Shown here in pieces: positions 44,501 through 52,331 of a stretch of 64,000 bases of DNA (positions within the stretch are counted from its first letter, which is position 1; every line of letters starts with the position of its first letter). Location: the NCBI GenBank assembly GCA_020735665.1, contig CP085928.1:944001-1008000 (forward strand), given 5' to 3'. The position numbers and the translations under genes were made by a program. The stretch is from Lachnospiraceae bacterium GAM79 (GTDB taxonomy: Bacteria; Bacillota; Clostridia; Lachnospirales; Lachnospiraceae). The notes beneath the pieces are model-generated. The model was not told the DNA's origin. It worked only from the letters and a program-made list of their open reading frames with translations, and did no database searches.

Positions 44501-44764
44501 GGAGTGCCTGCTGAACTGATCAACAAAGTAGAGGAACCATCACCAAACCTGTTGGATCTGATCTTAAGTCATGAGATCGATCTGATCATCGATACTCCGT
44601 CACAGGGTGTTGAACGAAGCAAGGATGGTTTCGTGATCAGACGTCATGCAGTTGAAACCGGTGTTACCTGTCTTACAAGTCTTGATACAGCGAATGCACT
44701 GCTTACAAGTTTGGAGTCATCCGCAAATAGACGATTATCACTGGTTGACATCAGCGAATTATAA
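41561..44764 (+). CDS. carB: Carbamoyl-phosphate synthase large subunit
   Basis: Two tandem ATP-grasp halves (KKVVVIGSGPIVIGQAAEFD at the start and KKVMVLGSGPIRIGQGIEFD near residue 555) and a C-terminal MGS-like allosteric domain (about residues 935-1067, DAVEIGRRFAALGYEIFSTK). Forms carbamoyl phosphate from bicarbonate, ammonia and two ATP. 1067 aa is the usual size. Translationally coupled to carA. Confidence 0.97.
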   Translation: MPKNPNIKKVVVIGSGPIVIGQAAEFDYAGTQACRSLKEEGLCVVLINSNPATIMTDKDIADKVYIEPLTADVVKAVIEKEKPDSLLPTLGGQAALNIAMELEESGFLREHDVMLIGTSSSTIKKAEDRLEFKKTMEKIHEPVAPSEVVTTVKAGLEFVKKIGYPVVLRPAYTLGGSGGGIAENEEEFVEILMNGLRLSRVGQVLVERCIAGWKEIEYEVMRDANGTCITVCNMENLDPVGVHTGDSIVVAPSQTLGDKEYQMLRTSALNIISELNIRGGCNVQFALHPTTFEYCVIEVNPRVSRSSALASKATGYPIAKVSAKIALGYNLDEIQNAITKKTFASFEPALDYVVVKIPRLPFDKFIKADHDLTTQMKATGEVMSICTNFEGALMKAIRSLEQHVDGLHSSRYKNMSDSDILKLLHHVDDRRIFVIAEALRRGITQEAIHDITKIDLWFIDKINNLVDYEQEIRDSKGDISKELMKEIKRVEFPDKVIAQLTGKTTKEIKELRYGYGIRASFKMVDTCAAEFEASTPYYYSCFDGENEVEEDHSVKKVMVLGSGPIRIGQGIEFDYCSVHSTWAFERKGYQTIIVNNNPETVSTDFDIANKLYFEPLTAEDVEAIVDLERPDGAVVQFGGQTAIKLTEALMEMGVPILGTSAENVDAAEDRELFDEILEKCCIPRPAGKTVFTRDEALEAANELGYPVLVRPSYVLGGQGMQIAISDKDIIEFMDIINRHVQEHPVLVDKYIMGKEVEVDAVCDGEDILIPGIMEHVERAGIHSGDSISVYPAQTLSPKIKRVIEDYTRKLANSLHVIGLINIQFIAYNDEVYVIEVNPRSSRTVPYISKVTGIPIVDLATRVITGEKIKDMGYKPGLQPEAEYFAIKMPVFSFEKIRGAEISLGPEMKSTGECLGISKDYNEALYKAFLGAGVNLPKTKKMILTVKDADKMDAVEIGRRFAALGYEIFSTKSTCRILNENGVPAELINKVEEPSPNLLDLILSHEIDLIIDTPSQGVERSKDGFVIRRHAVETGVTCLTSLDTANALLTSLESSANRRLSLVDISEL

Positions 44765-44784
44765 GTATAATATGATACAACCTG

Positions 44785-44823
44785 ACAAAACAGGCTGCTG
44801 CATTTTGCAGCAGGCTGTTTTGT
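44785..44823 (+). terminator. carAB terminator
   Basis: ACAAAACAGGCTGCTGCA pairs with TGCAGCAGGCTGTTTTGT around TTT (perfect stem); the following T-run is short. Confidence 0.85.
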
Positions 44824-44844
44824 GTTCTTAATAGGAGGTGGAAT

Positions 44845-46503
44845 ATGCATAACATTCCAAGAGATGAGGTGTTTGTGATCGGACATAAGAATCCGGATAC
44901 GGATTCGATTTGTTCAGCGATCGCGTATGCAGATCTTAAGAATCAGTCAGAAAATAAATACATTCCCAAAAGAGCGGGTAATATCAATAAAGAAACAGAA
45001 TTTGTATTAAATTATTTTGATGTGGAAGTACCGGAGTTGATCAAAAACGTGGACACCCAGTTGAGTGATATTTCTTACCGGCTCGTTTCCGGTGTACCGG
45101 GTGATACAACAATGAAGAAGGCATTTGAGATCATGCAGAAGAATGATGCAACGACGTTGCCGGTTGTGGAGAACGGAAAGATTCGTGGAATATTAACTGT
45201 TGGAGATATTGCAGAAGCTTATATGTTGAATTCGGAAGACGATATTTTGTATAAAGCGAGAACCAGGTGCCGACATATCATGGAGACGATCGATGGTGAG
45301 ATGGTCTGTGGAAATCCGCATAGTTATATTACGAAAGGAAAAGTTATCATAGGCGCGGCACATGTGGAGCTTATGGAGCATTTTGTAAAGCCGGACGACA
45401 TTGTTATCTTAAGTGACCGGAAGGAATCTCAGCTAATGGCTATCGAAAAGGGAGCAGGTATGCTGATCCTTTGTCTGGTGGATAAGGTGGATGACGATGT
45501 TGTGAAGCTTGCGGCATTTAAGGGCTGTTCGATCATCACATCTCAGAATGATACTTATAAGGTGGCCAGACTGATCGGTCAGAGTATACCGGTAAGGTTC
45601 TTTATGGTTCGTGATAATATAATGACGTTTAACGAGGATGATTCGGTTGAAACGATAAAAAGTGTTATGTCGAAGACGAGAGTTCGTTATTTCCCTGTTG
45701 TAGATAAGAGTGGAAATTATCTGGGACTGGTTTCCAGACGTAACTATATCAATGCCAGAAAAAAACAGGTGATCCTGGTCGATCATAATGAACGTACACA
45801 GTCGGTTGATAATATCGACAAGGCAGAGATCCGGGAGATCATCGATCATCATAGAATTGCAAATGTAGAAACGCTTGCACCGGTTTATTTCAGAAATCAG
45901 CCGGTTGGCTGTACATCTACGATCATATATCAGATGTACAGAGAGCAGAACATTATACCGGATAAGAAGATTGCAGGATTGATGTGTGCGGCTATTTTAT
46001 CAGATACGCTGCTGTTTAAATCACCGACCTGTACCTGTGAGGATAAGAATGCAGCATATGCACTGGCGCAACTTGCCGAGATTAATGTAAATGATTTCGC
46101 AATGGAGATGTTTGATGCCGGAAGTAATCTGAAGGGAAAGACAATCGATGAGATTCTGCATCAGGATTATAAGAAATTTGAGATCGACGGACGTACCTTT
46201 GCGATCGGACAGATCACATCGATCAATACCAGAGAGATTGAGCAGATACAGAAGAGTATGTATGAGTATCTGACCGATTATACAGAAAATGGATGTGATG
46301 TATTTTTGTTTGTAATGACAAGTATCTTAGACGATAGTTCCGGAATGTTGGCATTTGGAGATGAGGCAGAGGAGATCTGTTCCCGTGCATTCCAGACGGA
46401 ATTTGTCGATCATTATGCATATCTGGAAGGCGTGGTTTCCAGAAAGAAGCAGATCGTTCCGGCACTTGTCCGTGCCGTACAGGAACTCGATCAGCCGGAA
46501 TAG
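44845..46503 (+). CDS. Manganese-dependent inorganic pyrophosphatase with CBS and DRTGG domains, 552 aa
   Basis: DHH-superfamily family II pyrophosphatase. Metal ligands are GHKNPDTDS (His14, Asp18, Asp20) and IIDHH (Asp334-His336). Between the two catalytic lobes lies a regulatory insert: a CBS domain (about 70-125), a DRTGG domain (about 135-240) and a second CBS domain (about 245-305), as in the nucleotide-regulated clostridial enzymes; the C-terminal DHHA2 domain ends near ISRKKQIVPAL. AGGAGGTGG precedes the ATG. Confidence 0.93.
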   Translation: MHNIPRDEVFVIGHKNPDTDSICSAIAYADLKNQSENKYIPKRAGNINKETEFVLNYFDVEVPELIKNVDTQLSDISYRLVSGVPGDTTMKKAFEIMQKNDATTLPVVENGKIRGILTVGDIAEAYMLNSEDDILYKARTRCRHIMETIDGEMVCGNPHSYITKGKVIIGAAHVELMEHFVKPDDIVILSDRKESQLMAIEKGAGMLILCLVDKVDDDVVKLAAFKGCSIITSQNDTYKVARLIGQSIPVRFFMVRDNIMTFNEDDSVETIKSVMSKTRVRYFPVVDKSGNYLGLVSRRNYINARKKQVILVDHNERTQSVDNIDKAEIREIIDHHRIANVETLAPVYFRNQPVGCTSTIIYQMYREQNIIPDKKIAGLMCAAILSDTLLFKSPTCTCEDKNAAYALAQLAEINVNDFAMEMFDAGSNLKGKTIDEILHQDYKKFEIDGRTFAIGQITSINTREIEQIQKSMYEYLTDYTENGCDVFLFVMTSILDDSSGMLAFGDEAEEICSRAFQTEFVDHYAYLEGVVSRKKQIVPALVRAVQELDQPE

Positions 46504-46529
46504 AACAAAGGCAGAAAGGCAGATGTACA

Positions 46530-47177
46530 ATGAAGAAATATCAGGCAGTTATATTTGATTTGGATGGAACACTTTTAAATACATTAGAGGATCTGGCAGA
46601 CAGTACAAATTACGCACTTCGTCAGATGAATTATCCGGAACGGACAATCGATGAGGTCCGCCGCTTTGTAGGGAATGGCGTAGAGAAGCTGATGGAGCGT
46701 GCAGTTCCGACGGGAACTTCAGAGGACGATACATTAAAAGCACTCGCGATATTCAAGGAACATTATTCAAAGAATATGTTGAATAAGACAGGCCCTTACG
46801 AGGGAGTTGTCGATGTGCTTAAGGCGTTAAAAGAAAAAGAAATACCGGTAGGTATCGTATCGAACAAATTTGATGCTGCAGTGAAGGGACTGAGGGATCA
46901 GTTCTTTGGTGCATATATAAGTACAGCGATCGGAGAGTCTGCAAATGTAGCAAAGAAACCGGCACCGGACACTTGCATAGAAGCAATGAAGGAAATGCAG
47001 ATTGGACGGGAAGGCACAGTCTATGTTGGAGATTCAGATGTGGATATCATGACCGCAAAGAACAGCGGACTGGAATGTATCTCTGTTACCTGGGGCTTTC
47101 GTGATGAAGAATTCCTGTTAGAACATGGTGCTACCCAGATCATCCATAAGCCGGAGAAGCTGCTCGAATTTTTTTAA
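46530..47177 (+). CDS. HAD-family phosphatase, phosphoglycolate-phosphatase-like, 215 aa
   Basis: HAD motif I FDLDGTLLNT (Asp10, Asp12), motif II VSNK, motif III Lys in KKPAPD and motif IV GDSDVDIMTAKNS are intact. The helical cap (residues about 16-85) is of the C1 type, as in Gph/PpaX. Probably removes phosphate from a small metabolite; substrate uncertain. It follows the pyrophosphatase by 26 bp. Confidence 0.85.
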   Translation: MKKYQAVIFDLDGTLLNTLEDLADSTNYALRQMNYPERTIDEVRRFVGNGVEKLMERAVPTGTSEDDTLKALAIFKEHYSKNMLNKTGPYEGVVDVLKALKEKEIPVGIVSNKFDAAVKGLRDQFFGAYISTAIGESANVAKKPAPDTCIEAMKEMQIGREGTVYVGDSDVDIMTAKNSGLECISVTWGFRDEEFLLEHGATQIIHKPEKLLEFF

Positions 47178-47280
47178 ACAGTAAAGCTGCTGTCTGATCG
47201 ATATGGAAGTTGTATATGGAAGATATATAATATGGAGATGGACATGAACATGGCAGTTCAATGTATAAGGAATATGTAAG

Positions 47281-48159
47281 ATGAATATATATACAGCAAA
47301 TCAATATATAAAGGATACCTTCGGGGAGAAATTATACAAGCTGTCATTAAATGCTGGAACCACCTGCCCGAACCGGGATGGAACGGCAGGAATTGGCGGT
47401 TGTATCTTTTGCAGTAGTCTAGGATCGGGTGATTTCAGTCCAAAAGCGGATATGGACATAGATCAACAGATCGAACAGGCAAAACAGCTGGTTGCTTCGA
47501 AGTTCAAAGGTAAACATTATATTGCATATTTTCAGTCATTTACGAATACTTATGGTGATATCGACCGTTTGCGGGATATTTATAGAAATGCAGCGATGCG
47601 GTCAGACATTGCAGTTATTTCAATTGCAACCAGACCGGATTGCCTGGGAAATCAGGTGATCGATATGCTGCGTGATATACAGAGAATCAAGCCGGTGTGG
47701 GTAGAACTCGGACTTCAGACGATCCATGAGGAAACGGCAAAGCTTATTAATCGCGGATATCCGCTTTCGGTATATGACGAGGCAGTAAAAAAACTCTGTG
47801 ATCTTGGTGTACATGTGATCGTACATATGATATTGGGACTTCCGGGAGAGACACAGAGAGATATGATCGAAACAGCAGAGTATATAGGAAAGAGCGGTGC
47901 ACAGGGCATAAAGCTACAACTACTTCATGTCCTTAAAGGAACCAACCTTGCTGAATTGTATCAGAATGGAGAATGTTCTGTTTTGTCGCTGGAAGATTAT
48001 ACAGAATGTGTTGTTTCGTGTCTGAAGGTACTGCCGCCGGATATGGTGATCCATCGCCTGACCGGAGACGGACCGAAGAAACTATTGATCGCACCGCTTT
48101 GGAGCGCAGATAAGAAAAAAGTAATGAATACGATAAATGCAGCAGTCAGACAGCTATAA
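47281..48159 (+). CDS. Radical SAM protein of the YhcC/YtqA type, 292 aa
   Basis: The three iron-sulphur cysteines are Cys29, Cys41 and Cys44 in TTCPNRDG...GGCIFCSS, the widened CX11CX2C pattern specific to this family. Further blocks: GLQTIHEETAKLINRGY and HMILGLPGETQRDM. The reaction is not established as far as I know. It may be cotranscribed with the HAD gene. Its terminator overlaps the stop. Confidence 0.88.
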   Translation: MNIYTANQYIKDTFGEKLYKLSLNAGTTCPNRDGTAGIGGCIFCSSLGSGDFSPKADMDIDQQIEQAKQLVASKFKGKHYIAYFQSFTNTYGDIDRLRDIYRNAAMRSDIAVISIATRPDCLGNQVIDMLRDIQRIKPVWVELGLQTIHEETAKLINRGYPLSVYDEAVKKLCDLGVHVIVHMILGLPGETQRDMIETAEYIGKSGAQGIKLQLLHVLKGTNLAELYQNGECSVLSLEDYTECVVSCLKVLPPDMVIHRLTGDGPKKLLIAPLWSADKKKVMNTINAAVRQL

Positions 48160-48184
48160 AACAGATCTGACTGCTGTTTTTTTA
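48141..48184 (+). terminator. Terminator overlapping the radical SAM gene end
   Basis: AGCAGTCAGA (48141-48150) pairs with TCTGACTGCT (48166-48175) and a T-run follows. It also faces the convergent XRE gene at 48182. Confidence 0.85.
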
Positions 48185-48598
48185 GTTGTTGTTTTTTCTG
48201 GATTCATTCTGATTACAGATATTTGCGGCATGAAGAAAACGGGTGACGGCATCCTTGTAATTTTTAGACAGACGATCATACTCTTTAAATACATGAAAAA
48301 AATCCCAGTCAAATATATTGTCAAAGGTAAATAACTGAAAAAGGTTCTCATTTTTAATGTTTTCCAGAGATGCAAGATCAATACAGATTAGAAATACAAG
48401 AAACTGAATATTGATATGATAGTAATTTGATGCATAAAAAATTGTTTTTATATCGGGTATAGAACTGCCACGTTCGTATTGGGAATAGGCAGATTGGGAT
48501 ATTTTTAATTCTTCGGCTGCTTCACGCATGGATAAGGTTTTGCTTTTTCGAAGGGATAACAGTGCACTGCCTATATTGGTTCGGATAACGGATGTCAT
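48182..48598 (-). CDS. XRE-family regulator (second of a pair), 138 aa
   Basis: The N-terminal helix-turn-helix (about residues 12-62: SLRKSKTLSMREAAEELKIS, then QYERGSSIPDIKTI) is followed by a hydrophobic/aromatic C-terminal half of unknown role (IQFLVFLICIDLASLENIKN). The start overlaps the stop of the upstream XRE gene as ATGA. Two different XRE proteins in one operon might act as partners or heterodimer (inference). Confidence 0.8.
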   Translation of the reverse strand: MTSVIRTNIGSALLSLRKSKTLSMREAAEELKISQSAYSQYERGSSIPDIKTIFYASNYYHINIQFLVFLICIDLASLENIKNENLFQLFTFDNIFDWDFFHVFKEYDRLSKNYKDAVTRFLHAANICNQNESRKNNN

Positions 48599-49011
48599 AT
48601 ATTCTTTTTCTCCTTTTCGTTTTTCTCATTACAGTATAATTGTACATAGGTTTTTAGTAGCTCCAACTCCCATGTTGGGACTTCCTTCAACTGATTGATA
48701 AGATCAGTAATTGTTTCTTTGCGAACAGGAACAGCCTGATATGCAGATGGATCACTGACTGCTTCAATCAGATTGTAATTGTCCTGTTCTGCGTTTTTTA
48801 ATGACATGGAATAGGCGAACAGGAAGTCGTGGTCGAGAATCTTCGATAATTTGGCTATATGTTCGATACCGGGAAGTATCCGCCCTGATTCATAATTAGC
48901 ATATCCGGATCGCGAGATTGAGAGCTGCTCGGCGACCTCTGCCTGCGTCATTTGTTTTTTCTCACGGAAGTAACGTAGAAGCTTAGGTAATGGATAATTT
49001 TCATTTGGCAT
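48595..49011 (-). CDS. XRE-family regulator (first of a pair), 138 aa
   Basis: Starts at ATG (complement 49009-49011), placed by AAAGGAGA 9 bases upstream; a longer reading to 49047 lacks a site. The helix-turn-helix is at about residues 8-65 (LLRYFREKKQMTQAEVAEQL, then GYANYESGRILPGIEHI). The C-terminal half is charged and helical. Divergent from thyA, with repeats in the shared region that may be its operator. Confidence 0.82.
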   Translation of the reverse strand: MPNENYPLPKLLRYFREKKQMTQAEVAEQLSISRSGYANYESGRILPGIEHIAKLSKILDHDFLFAYSMSLKNAEQDNYNLIEAVSDPSAYQAVPVRKETITDLINQLKEVPTWELELLKTYVQLYCNEKNEKEKKNI

Positions 49012-49075
49012 TTGTGTAAGTCTCCTTTCATTTCTTTGCAACATCATACACGATTTGCAGGAAAAAAGTGCCGAA

Positions 49076-49106
49076 ATGTAATAAATGGTAGTGTTTCATG
49101 TAATAA
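49076..49106. promoter_or_regulatory. Direct repeats in the XRE-thyA intergenic region
   Basis: ATGTAATAA occurs at 49076-49084 and 49098-49106, 22 bp apart, directly before the thyA -35. Candidate operator for the XRE pair or for thyA. Confidence 0.45.
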
Positions 49107-49107
49107 G

Positions 49108-49136
49108 TTGCGTTTTTTCGGTTGATACGATACAAT
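49108..49136 (+). promoter_or_regulatory. thyA promoter
   Basis: TTGCGT (49108-49113), 17 bp, TACAAT (49131-49136), about 40 bp before the ATG. Confidence 0.65.
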
Positions 49137-49174
49137 TACAGAAGCTTTATTTATGAAAAAAACGGAGGTATAAA

Positions 49175-50005
49175 ATGAGTCGTGCGGATGATATTTTTAT
49201 AGAAATGTGTAGATCAATCATAGAAAACGGATATAGTACAGAGGGAGAAAAAGTCCGCCCTAAGTGGGAGGATGGAACAAGTGCTTACACGATCAAAAAG
49301 TTTGGCGTCGTAAACCGCTATGATCTGTCAAAGGAATTTCCGGCAATTACACTTCGAAAGACATATATTAAGTCTGCTATAGATGAGATACTGTGGATCT
49401 GGCAGAAAAAATCCAATAATGTACATGATCTGAAAAGTCATATCTGGGATAGCTGGGCAGATGAAGATGGTTCGATCGGAAAAGCTTACGGATATCAGAT
49501 GGGTGTAAAACACCAGTACAAAGAAGGTATGTTTGACCAGGTGGATCGCTTGATTTATGATCTGAAACATAATCCATACAGTCGTCGTATGATGACAAAT
49601 ATGTATGTACACGAGGATCTTCATGAGATGAATCTGTATCCGTGTGCTTATGGGATGACATTTAATGTAACAGGAGATCGCCTGAATGCTATATTGAATC
49701 AGAGATCACAGGATGTACTTGCGGCAAATAATTGGAATGTTGTTCAGTATGCAGCACTGGTTTATATGATTGCACAGGTTACAGGGTTTAAACCGGGAGA
49801 ATTGGTGCATGTAATTGCAGATGCACATATTTATGACAGACACATTCCGATCGTAAAAGAGCTGATATCCAGAGAAACCTATCCTGCACCAAAGTTTACC
49901 ATGAATCCGGATGTAAAAGATTTTTATCAGTTTACGTTGGATGATTTTACAATTGAAGATTATCAGACAGGACCACAGGTGAAGAATATTCCGATTGCAA
50001 TTTAA
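49175..50005 (+). CDS. thyA: Thymidylate synthase
   Basis: Methylates dUMP to dTMP using methylene-tetrahydrofolate. The nucleophile is Cys157 (LYPCAYGMTF), with the phosphate-binding RRMMTNMY and the QRSQDVLAANNWN block. 276 aa, normal size. The ATG follows ACGGAGGTATAAA. No folA is adjacent. Confidence 0.95.
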   Translation: MSRADDIFIEMCRSIIENGYSTEGEKVRPKWEDGTSAYTIKKFGVVNRYDLSKEFPAITLRKTYIKSAIDEILWIWQKKSNNVHDLKSHIWDSWADEDGSIGKAYGYQMGVKHQYKEGMFDQVDRLIYDLKHNPYSRRMMTNMYVHEDLHEMNLYPCAYGMTFNVTGDRLNAILNQRSQDVLAANNWNVVQYAALVYMIAQVTGFKPGELVHVIADAHIYDRHIPIVKELISRETYPAPKFTMNPDVKDFYQFTLDDFTIEDYQTGPQVKNIPIAI

Positions 50006-50078
50006 ACAATACTTGTGGTTATTTGAGTAAAATTACTAAAAAAAGACGCGATTTTAATATAAAATTCACAAAAAGTAT

Positions 50079-50107
50079 TTGTCTATTCCGATATATTGTG
50101 ATACAAT
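50079..50107 (+). promoter_or_regulatory. Promoter of the YbjQ/rhomboid cluster
   Basis: TTGTCT (50079-50084), 17 bp, TACAAT (50102-50107) with TG at the extended -10 position; it ends 29 bp before ATG 50137. Confidence 0.75.
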
Positions 50108-50136
50108 TTTCATATATTTTTGGAGGTGCGTTACAC

Positions 50137-51246
50137 ATGGCAAATATTATGATTACATCAGGCACAAGTTTTGAAGGATATGAGATAACAGAATATGGTC
50201 CTTATAAATTTGTACAGACAATTTTAAGCTCTAATTTTTTAAAGGAGATCGGTGCATCTATTGCTGACATTGCAACAGACAGAAGCAGCATGTACCATGA
50301 CAAGCTGGATGGAACAATGAAGGAAACCATCAAGTCATTTGAGGAAGTTGTCGGAAAGACAAATTACAATGCGGTCGTAGGCTTTAAAACAAATATAGTT
50401 GATTATTCATCTAATATTTCAGCGGTTATTGTTAGCGGTACACTTGTTTCGGTGAAAAAAGAGTACAAATCCGAATTTGAAAAGAGCGATTTTGTAAGAA
50501 AAGAATTATATGTAAATAATTATTACGACAAGCTTGTACCGAGAGCCGTAAAAGTTATCCTTGCATCTGAAGGAAACGGAACCAAGATTTCGGCATGGTA
50601 TAATAATTACAATATGGATGATGTCAAAGCAATCAAAGCAGACATTCAGTTTGTAAATATTTACGGTGATGAAATCACATTAACAGGTGTGGATTTTGTA
50701 TTTGATAAAACAAATGTATCATTATTAAAATCTGATTATATAGAATGTAAACTTCCTGAAAAATACATAAAGATTATTACAAGTTGTAAAGTATATATTC
50801 AGAAATATGTAACTGCAAGAGGTGTATATTCATGCGGAGATGATCCGATCGATGTTGAAATGAGTGCATTGAAGTATAAAGCACTTAAAGTTAAAAAAGG
50901 TCTTGATGCTGTATGTAATTATAAGTCGGATGGACTTGTATGGACCTGTAACTGCGGACATGTAAATGAAGGTGGCGCAGAGGAATGCGTGATCTGTGGC
51001 AGAAAACAGGATGAGATGAAGAACAGCATAACATTTAATTATGAGCCGATGTTGGAAGAAATGAAACAGAAAGAATATGTTATGGAGATCAAGGATGTCC
51101 TTATGAAGTATATTAAGGATATTGATTCAGGACTTCGTATGCAGTTATTGGAGATTATGGAATCCGGTATTCAGTATGAAAAAACACGTGGAGATATGAA
51201 GGAAACTGTAATTGAGAAGGTTGAGAATCTGTTCCTTGGATTGTAA
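50137..51246 (+). CDS. YbjQ-like domain protein with zinc ribbon, 369 aa
   Basis: Starts at ATG 50137 behind GGAGGT; longer readings lie over the promoter. Residues about 1-115 match the YbjQ/UPF0145 fold (ITSGTSFEGYEI ... KFVQTI ... YNAVVGFKTN ... AVIVSGTLVSV). A middle domain of about 150 residues is unassigned. Residues about 260-300 hold a zinc ribbon (TCNCGHVNEGGAEECVICGR, C-x-C and C-x2-C). The tail is helical (about 310-369). It is the first gene of the cluster, 2 bp before the rhomboid gene. Function unknown; YbjQ-like domains are thought to act at or near membranes. Confidence 0.75.
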   Translation: MANIMITSGTSFEGYEITEYGPYKFVQTILSSNFLKEIGASIADIATDRSSMYHDKLDGTMKETIKSFEEVVGKTNYNAVVGFKTNIVDYSSNISAVIVSGTLVSVKKEYKSEFEKSDFVRKELYVNNYYDKLVPRAVKVILASEGNGTKISAWYNNYNMDDVKAIKADIQFVNIYGDEITLTGVDFVFDKTNVSLLKSDYIECKLPEKYIKIITSCKVYIQKYVTARGVYSCGDDPIDVEMSALKYKALKVKKGLDAVCNYKSDGLVWTCNCGHVNEGGAEECVICGRKQDEMKNSITFNYEPMLEEMKQKEYVMEIKDVLMKYIKDIDSGLRMQLLEIMESGIQYEKTRGDMKETVIEKVENLFLGL

Positions 51247-51248
51247 AA

Positions 51249-52265
51249 ATGCAACAATATATGTTACAGATCATTGAGCATCTGGGGGAAAAAGGATATA
51301 AAAAATTAAATCCTGACAGTAATAATGTATATGGCAGAGCGGAAGGCGATGCCATATACGTTATTGTGCTTGGAAATAGCAGAAATTTGAAAGCGGATAA
51401 TCTTATAAAGTTTAATTCACAGATTAGAAATGATCTGGAAGAAACAGGAAAAAGAGTTATGATTTTGAACCTGCTACTTACCAAGGACGGAATATTTGAT
51501 GACGACTTAAGTACGATCATTAAGAAGATGGACAATGTCTGGCTGTTCAGTGAGGATTATGGTAAATTATATATTTTTGAGAATCAACCGGCAGATTTTG
51601 ACGGGTTACAGAGGATTCTTGAAAAAGAGATTTATGCGGAAAAAGACCACTGGCGTATCCGGTTAAAGGAAATATTTGGAGTGGTAACACCGATTCTGGT
51701 ATTGCTCAATATTTTGGTATTCATAGCATATGTATATACCAGGGATGCTTACGGATATTCTTTTCTTGAAGAAATTCTGACAGATAATCTTCGGTATGTT
51801 CTTGTTGAAAAGCAGTATTACAGACTGCTAACATCTATGTTTTTCCATTTTTCTCTGACGCATCTTTTAAGCAATATGGTTGTATTGATTGCTCTTGGAG
51901 CAAGGGTAGAATATCTGCTGGGGAAAGTAAAGTATATATGCGTATATTTGTTCTGCGGCATTGTAGCATCTGTTTGTTCGATAGTCAGTTGTTATATGGG
52001 AAACTTTTACGAATATGCAGGAGGTGCATCGGGTGCAATCTGCGGCTTGATGGGTATATTGATTGTTTTTGCCTTTTTTGGTAAAGGAAAGATATCAGAT
52101 ATTTCATTAAAGGATCTTATTTTTTTATCCGTGATCACAATATTGAATGGATATGTTTCGGAAGGCATAGATAATGCAGCGCATATAGGAGGATTGATAG
52201 CTGGATTATTTACAGGATTGCTTTGTGCATATATATGCTCGAAGAAGCAAAACTCAGGTACATGA
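51249..52265 (+). CDS. Rhomboid family intramembrane serine protease, 338 aa
   Basis: Residues 1-125 form a soluble alpha/beta domain (YVIVLGNSRNLKADN ... NLLLTKDGIFDDDLSTII) of unknown role. Six or more hydrophobic helices follow. The catalytic pair is Ser261 in GGASGAICGLMG and His312 in NAAHIGGLIAG; the Asn region SLTHLLSNM precedes them. Cuts membrane-spanning helices of client proteins; the clients are unknown, but the neighbouring proteins are candidates. Coupled to the YbjQ-like gene (2 bp gap). Confidence 0.9.
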   Translation: MQQYMLQIIEHLGEKGYKKLNPDSNNVYGRAEGDAIYVIVLGNSRNLKADNLIKFNSQIRNDLEETGKRVMILNLLLTKDGIFDDDLSTIIKKMDNVWLFSEDYGKLYIFENQPADFDGLQRILEKEIYAEKDHWRIRLKEIFGVVTPILVLLNILVFIAYVYTRDAYGYSFLEEILTDNLRYVLVEKQYYRLLTSMFFHFSLTHLLSNMVVLIALGARVEYLLGKVKYICVYLFCGIVASVCSIVSCYMGNFYEYAGGASGAICGLMGILIVFAFFGKGKISDISLKDLIFLSVITILNGYVSEGIDNAAHIGGLIAGLFTGLLCAYICSKKQNSGT

Positions 52266-52331
52266 CAGTTGTAAAAGATGACCTGATGTGATAAAATTAG
52301 CTGATGAAAATTAGTTTAGGAGTATGATTGG

